Source: Acidobacteriota bacterium (lineage in GTDB: Bacteria; Acidobacteriota; Terriglobia; UBA7540). From it: a DNA stretch of 7,059 bases. The position numbers and the translations under genes were made by a program. The notes under the pieces were generated by a model. The model ran no database searches and was not told the origin of the DNA. It saw nothing but the letters and a program-made list of their open reading frames with translations. Within the stretch, counting starts at the first letter, position 1, and every line of letters starts with the position of its first letter. Below, piece after piece: positions 5,111 through 7,059 of this stretch. Where the stretch lies: assembly GCA_003165615.1 (NCBI GenBank), contig PLWR01000167.1:9594-16652 (forward strand), given 5' to 3'.

Positions 5111-6915
5111 TCATGCGCTCCTTGCGGCAGCTTTTCCGCCAGCATCAGCGCTTGGTCCGCAATCGTCGGCGCATCCAGGAAATCGAGCAACGCAATTTCC
5201 ACGCCCAACTGTTGGCACACGCGCGCGACAACGCGCGCCGCGAGCAGGGAATCCCCGCCCACGTCGAGAAAGGACTGATTGACGCCGACGGACGGGATGC
5301 CAAGCACTTCACACCAGGTCTCGGCAAGAAATTCCTCCACGGGCGTGCGCGGGGCGACGCTCTCGCCCGGTTGACCCCCGCCGGGCGCATCCGGCTCCGC
5401 CAGGCCCAGTTTTTCCGCCAGCCCGATTCGCTGCGGTTTGCCCGTCGGACCCAGCGGGATGGCCTGGACCACAAGGATGCGGCGGGGAACCTTGAAATGC
5501 GCCAGGCGCGCCGCCACGGACTGCCGGAGCTGCCTTTCCGTGACGCTCGGATCGCGCAGGACCACCGCCGCCGCCACCTCCTGCCCCAATGACTTATCCG
5601 GCATGGCAAAGACCACCGCCTGGGCGACAGCCGGGTGCTGCAACAAGACCTCTTCCACCTCACGCGGTGAAACCTTTTCGCCCCCGCGATTGATGATCTC
5701 CTTGATACGGCCCTCGATGAACAGGTAGCCGTCCGCATCGAGGCGGCCCAGGTCTCCGGTGCGAAACCAGCCGTCAGTGAAGGCCTGGTCTTGAACCCGA
5801 TGGGCGTAGCCGTGCATGACATTCGGCCCACGCACGACGATCTCACCCACTTCACCTTGTTCCAGCAGCCGCGCGCCGCCGGTTTCCATGAGGGCCGTTT
5901 CCGTGCCCGTTGCCACACCCACGGAACCGGGCTTGCGAATCCCAGGGGGCAGAGGATTGGAAGTCATCTGGTGGGAGGCCTCGGTCATCCCATAGGCTTC
6001 GACCACCGGGACGCCGAACGTGGCCTCGAGTTCCGCCATCAGGGTGGGGGGAAGCGAAGAAGAACAAGAACGGATGAATCGCAGGCGCCCCCCGCCGATG
6101 GTTGGGCGGTTCGGTGCGGCGCGGGCCAGAATCGCCCGGTGCATGGTGGGCACGGCGGTATACCAGGTGGGCTGCAAAGCCGCCACCCAGTCGAAAAAGC
6201 GCGGGGCGTCAAAGCCGGGCGTCGCGACCACACTCGCCCCGGCCGAGAGCGAAGATAAGACCGATGCCACGAGCCCATGGATGTGGAAAAGCGGCATGAT
6301 GTTCAAGCACCGATCGGAAGGAGTGAGGGCCAGCGCGTCACCGATGTGGCCGGCGGAGGCGCACAGGTTCCGATGGGTGAGGGGAACCATCTTCGGCCGC
6401 GACGTGGTTCCGGAAGTATGGAGCACCAACGCGATGTCTTCCGCCTTAGCGATGCCGGGAGGAGTGCCGGGCGTGGGGTTGACTCCCTCGAAACCGAAAA
6501 GCCCTGCCGCATCTTCCCCTTTCGGAGTAATTTCGATGACCGGAATTCCGCGCGCGTGGGCTACTTCTATGGCGGGTGAGATCACTCCGGCCTGTACCAC
6601 TAATGCCCTGGCATCCAGGTCCGACAAGTAGAATTCAAATTCGGAGGACCCGTAGGCGGGATTGAGCGGAGCGGCCACCGCGCCGCACGCCATGGAAAGA
6701 AACGTCACCGCCATCTCCGGGCCGTTGGGTAGGACGATCGCCACCTTGTCGTTACGATGGACGCCCAGGGCGTTCAGGCAAGTCACAACCTCATGGACAT
6801 GTACGAGCAAACGTCCGAACGTCATCGGAGCTCGCTCCGGCGCCAGGATCGCCGCTGCATCAGGTGAGAGCCGACCTCGATTCTCGATCAGATGGTAAAT
6901 CGATAAAAACGTCAT
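5107..6915 (-). CDS. AMP-forming acid ligase (oxalyl-CoA synthetase/AAE3-like) fused to a C-terminal carrier domain
   Basis: This 602-residue protein is predicted to activate a carboxylic acid as its acyl-adenylate and pass it to its own phosphopantetheine arm, serving as the loading unit for the NRPS that follows. Visible ANL-superfamily motifs are the P-loop HTSGTTSRPK (about 166-175), MPLFHIHGL (207-215), WYTAVPT (251-257), RFIRSCSSS (279-287), EAYGMTEASHQM (306-317), GWFRTGDLG (382-390), GRIKEIINRGGEKVSP (402-417) and the C-terminal catalytic lysine in PTGK (K493). That combination is typical of oxalate-CoA ligase/AAE3/Pcs60 proteins rather than of fatty acyl-AMP ligases. A Pro/Gly-rich linker (about 507-525) leads to a carrier domain with DVGGDSL (551-557), Ser556 being the attachment site. 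The ATG was chosen because the N-terminus matches the family; no clear Shine-Dalgarno precedes it. The acid substrate is inferred, not proven. Confidence 0.92.
   Translation of the reverse strand: MTFLSIYHLIENRGRLSPDAAAILAPERAPMTFGRLLVHVHEVVTCLNALGVHRNDKVAIVLPNGPEMAVTFLSMACGAVAAPLNPAYGSSEFEFYLSDLDARALVVQAGVISPAIEVAHARGIPVIEITPKGEDAAGLFGFEGVNPTPGTPPGIAKAEDIALVLHTSGTTSRPKMVPLTHRNLCASAGHIGDALALTPSDRCLNIMPLFHIHGLVASVLSSLSAGASVVATPGFDAPRFFDWVAALQPTWYTAVPTMHRAILARAAPNRPTIGGGRLRFIRSCSSSLPPTLMAELEATFGVPVVEAYGMTEASHQMTSNPLPPGIRKPGSVGVATGTETALMETGGARLLEQGEVGEIVVRGPNVMHGYAHRVQDQAFTDGWFRTGDLGRLDADGYLFIEGRIKEIINRGGEKVSPREVEEVLLQHPAVAQAVVFAMPDKSLGQEVAAAVVLRDPSVTERQLRQSVAARLAHFKVPRRILVVQAIPLGPTGKPQRIGLAEKLGLAEPDAPGGGQPGESVAPRTPVEEFLAETWCEVLGIPSVGVNQSFLDVGGDSLLAARVVARVCQQLGVEIALLDFLDAPTIADQALMLAEKLPQGAHE
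5118..5123 (-). promoter_or_regulatory. Strong Shine-Dalgarno inside the end of the ligase gene
   Basis: AAGGAG lies within the final codons of the ligase-carrier gene. It is 3 bases before an ATG at 5114 and 7 bases before an ATG at 5110, but about 66 bases before the GTG start of the NRPS frame. It therefore serves either a short leader cistron or an original NRPS start that is now interrupted. Confidence 0.5.
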
Positions 6916-6933
6916 AATATCGAATAGGGGGTT

Positions 6934-6958
6934 GAATGAGAGCTAAACACACTCATCC
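6934..6958 (-). repeat. Second leader hairpin, arms GGATGAG/CTCATTC
   Basis: Seven pairs (one G-U) can form between 6958-6952 and 6940-6934 on the minus strand around an 11-base loop. The loop contains most of the downstream arm of the larger inverted repeat, so the two structures exclude each other. It lies 18 bases before the ligase ATG. Confidence 0.3.
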
Positions 6959-6974
6959 TACTACATTAGCTCCC
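6938..6974 (-). repeat. Inverted repeat in the leader, arms GAGCTAA/TTAGCTC
   Basis: Two perfect 7-base arms (6972-6966 and 6946-6940 on the minus strand) are separated by 19 bases; in RNA two further pairs (one G-U) extend the stem to nine. The upstream arm overlaps the candidate -10 element, so it could be a regulator-binding site or a leader hairpin. Chance occurrence is not excluded. Confidence 0.35.
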
Positions 6975-6991
6975 CAGAGGCTTTCTGGCAA
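6963..6991 (-). promoter_or_regulatory. Possible sigma70-like promoter of the operon
   Basis: On the minus strand TTGCCA (6991-6986, five of six matches to TTGACA) is followed after 17 bases by TAATGT (6968-6963, only three of six matches but keeping T1, A2 and T6). Transcription would begin near 6956, about 40 bases before the ligase ATG. It is the best candidate seen in the 144 bases available; a promoter beyond the window is equally possible. Confidence 0.3.
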
Positions 6992-7059
6992 TAAAAAAGC
7001 TGGCGTCCAGGAAGGATATTTTGATCTTGCCTACTGTCTAGAAATCCATCCGAGAACCT

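Noticed and set aside
4533..5282. Plus-strand open frame of 249 residues
   Set aside because: It runs antisense across the NRPS start and the ligase carrier domain, is low-complexity and Arg/Pro-rich, and has no recognisable motif.
5145..5918. Minus-strand open frame of 257 residues overlapping the ligase gene
   Set aside because: It is an alternate frame of the ligase gene, rich in Arg, Trp and Ser, which is typical of out-of-frame GC-rich translation.
6993..7010. CTGG-ACG-CCAG hairpin followed by six T on the minus strand, terminator-like
   Set aside because: The stem is only four pairs; it could be the weak terminator of a gene beyond the window, but the support is too thin to annotate.

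Overview
The window is one minus-strand gene cluster for a very small non-ribosomal peptide synthetase (NRPS) pathway, with every gene reading from right to left. By eye the DNA is GC-rich (near 60%). The proteins are bacterial modular-synthetase types, but nothing here (no rRNA, tRNA or housekeeping gene) fixes the phylum. A GC-rich, probably Gram-negative soil-type bacterium is a guess only.

Layout in transcription order. (1) 7059-6916 is a short leader and promoter region with overlapping inverted repeats and a weak sigma70-like promoter. (2) 6915-5107 encodes a stand-alone loading protein: an AMP-forming acid:CoA ligase domain that looks like the oxalyl-CoA synthetase/AAE3 (Pcs60) branch, fused to a C-terminal carrier (PCP/ACP) domain. 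(3) 5051-889 is a single-module NRPS, condensation-adenylation-carrier-thioesterase (C-A-PCP-TE). As written it is split into three reading frames by two homopolymer tracts, C10 at 3889-3880 and T8 at 1724-1717 (minus-strand bases). Each tract carries one base too many; removing one base from each gives a continuous protein of 1386 residues with intact motifs across both joints. (4) 892-131 encodes an Sfp-type 4'-phosphopantetheinyl transferase whose ATG overlaps the NRPS stop (ATGA). (5) 130-1 is downstream DNA in which I see no gene.

Inferred pathway: the phosphopantetheinyl transferase arms both carrier domains. The ligase activates a carboxylic acid (oxalate or another small acid is suggested by family, a fatty or other acid is possible) and loads it on its own carrier domain. 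The C domain joins it to one amino acid selected by the A domain (pocket code read as DAFWLGGTFK, closest in my recollection to valine-type codes). The TE, whose nucleophile is Cys rather than Ser, releases the product. The expected product is therefore an N-acylated amino acid or a derivative of it. The main open question is whether the two frameshifts are sequencing errors, real inactivation, or slippage/phase-variable control.

There is no stretch of over 300 bases without a gene. I saw no CRISPR array, tRNA, insertion sequence or phage feature.
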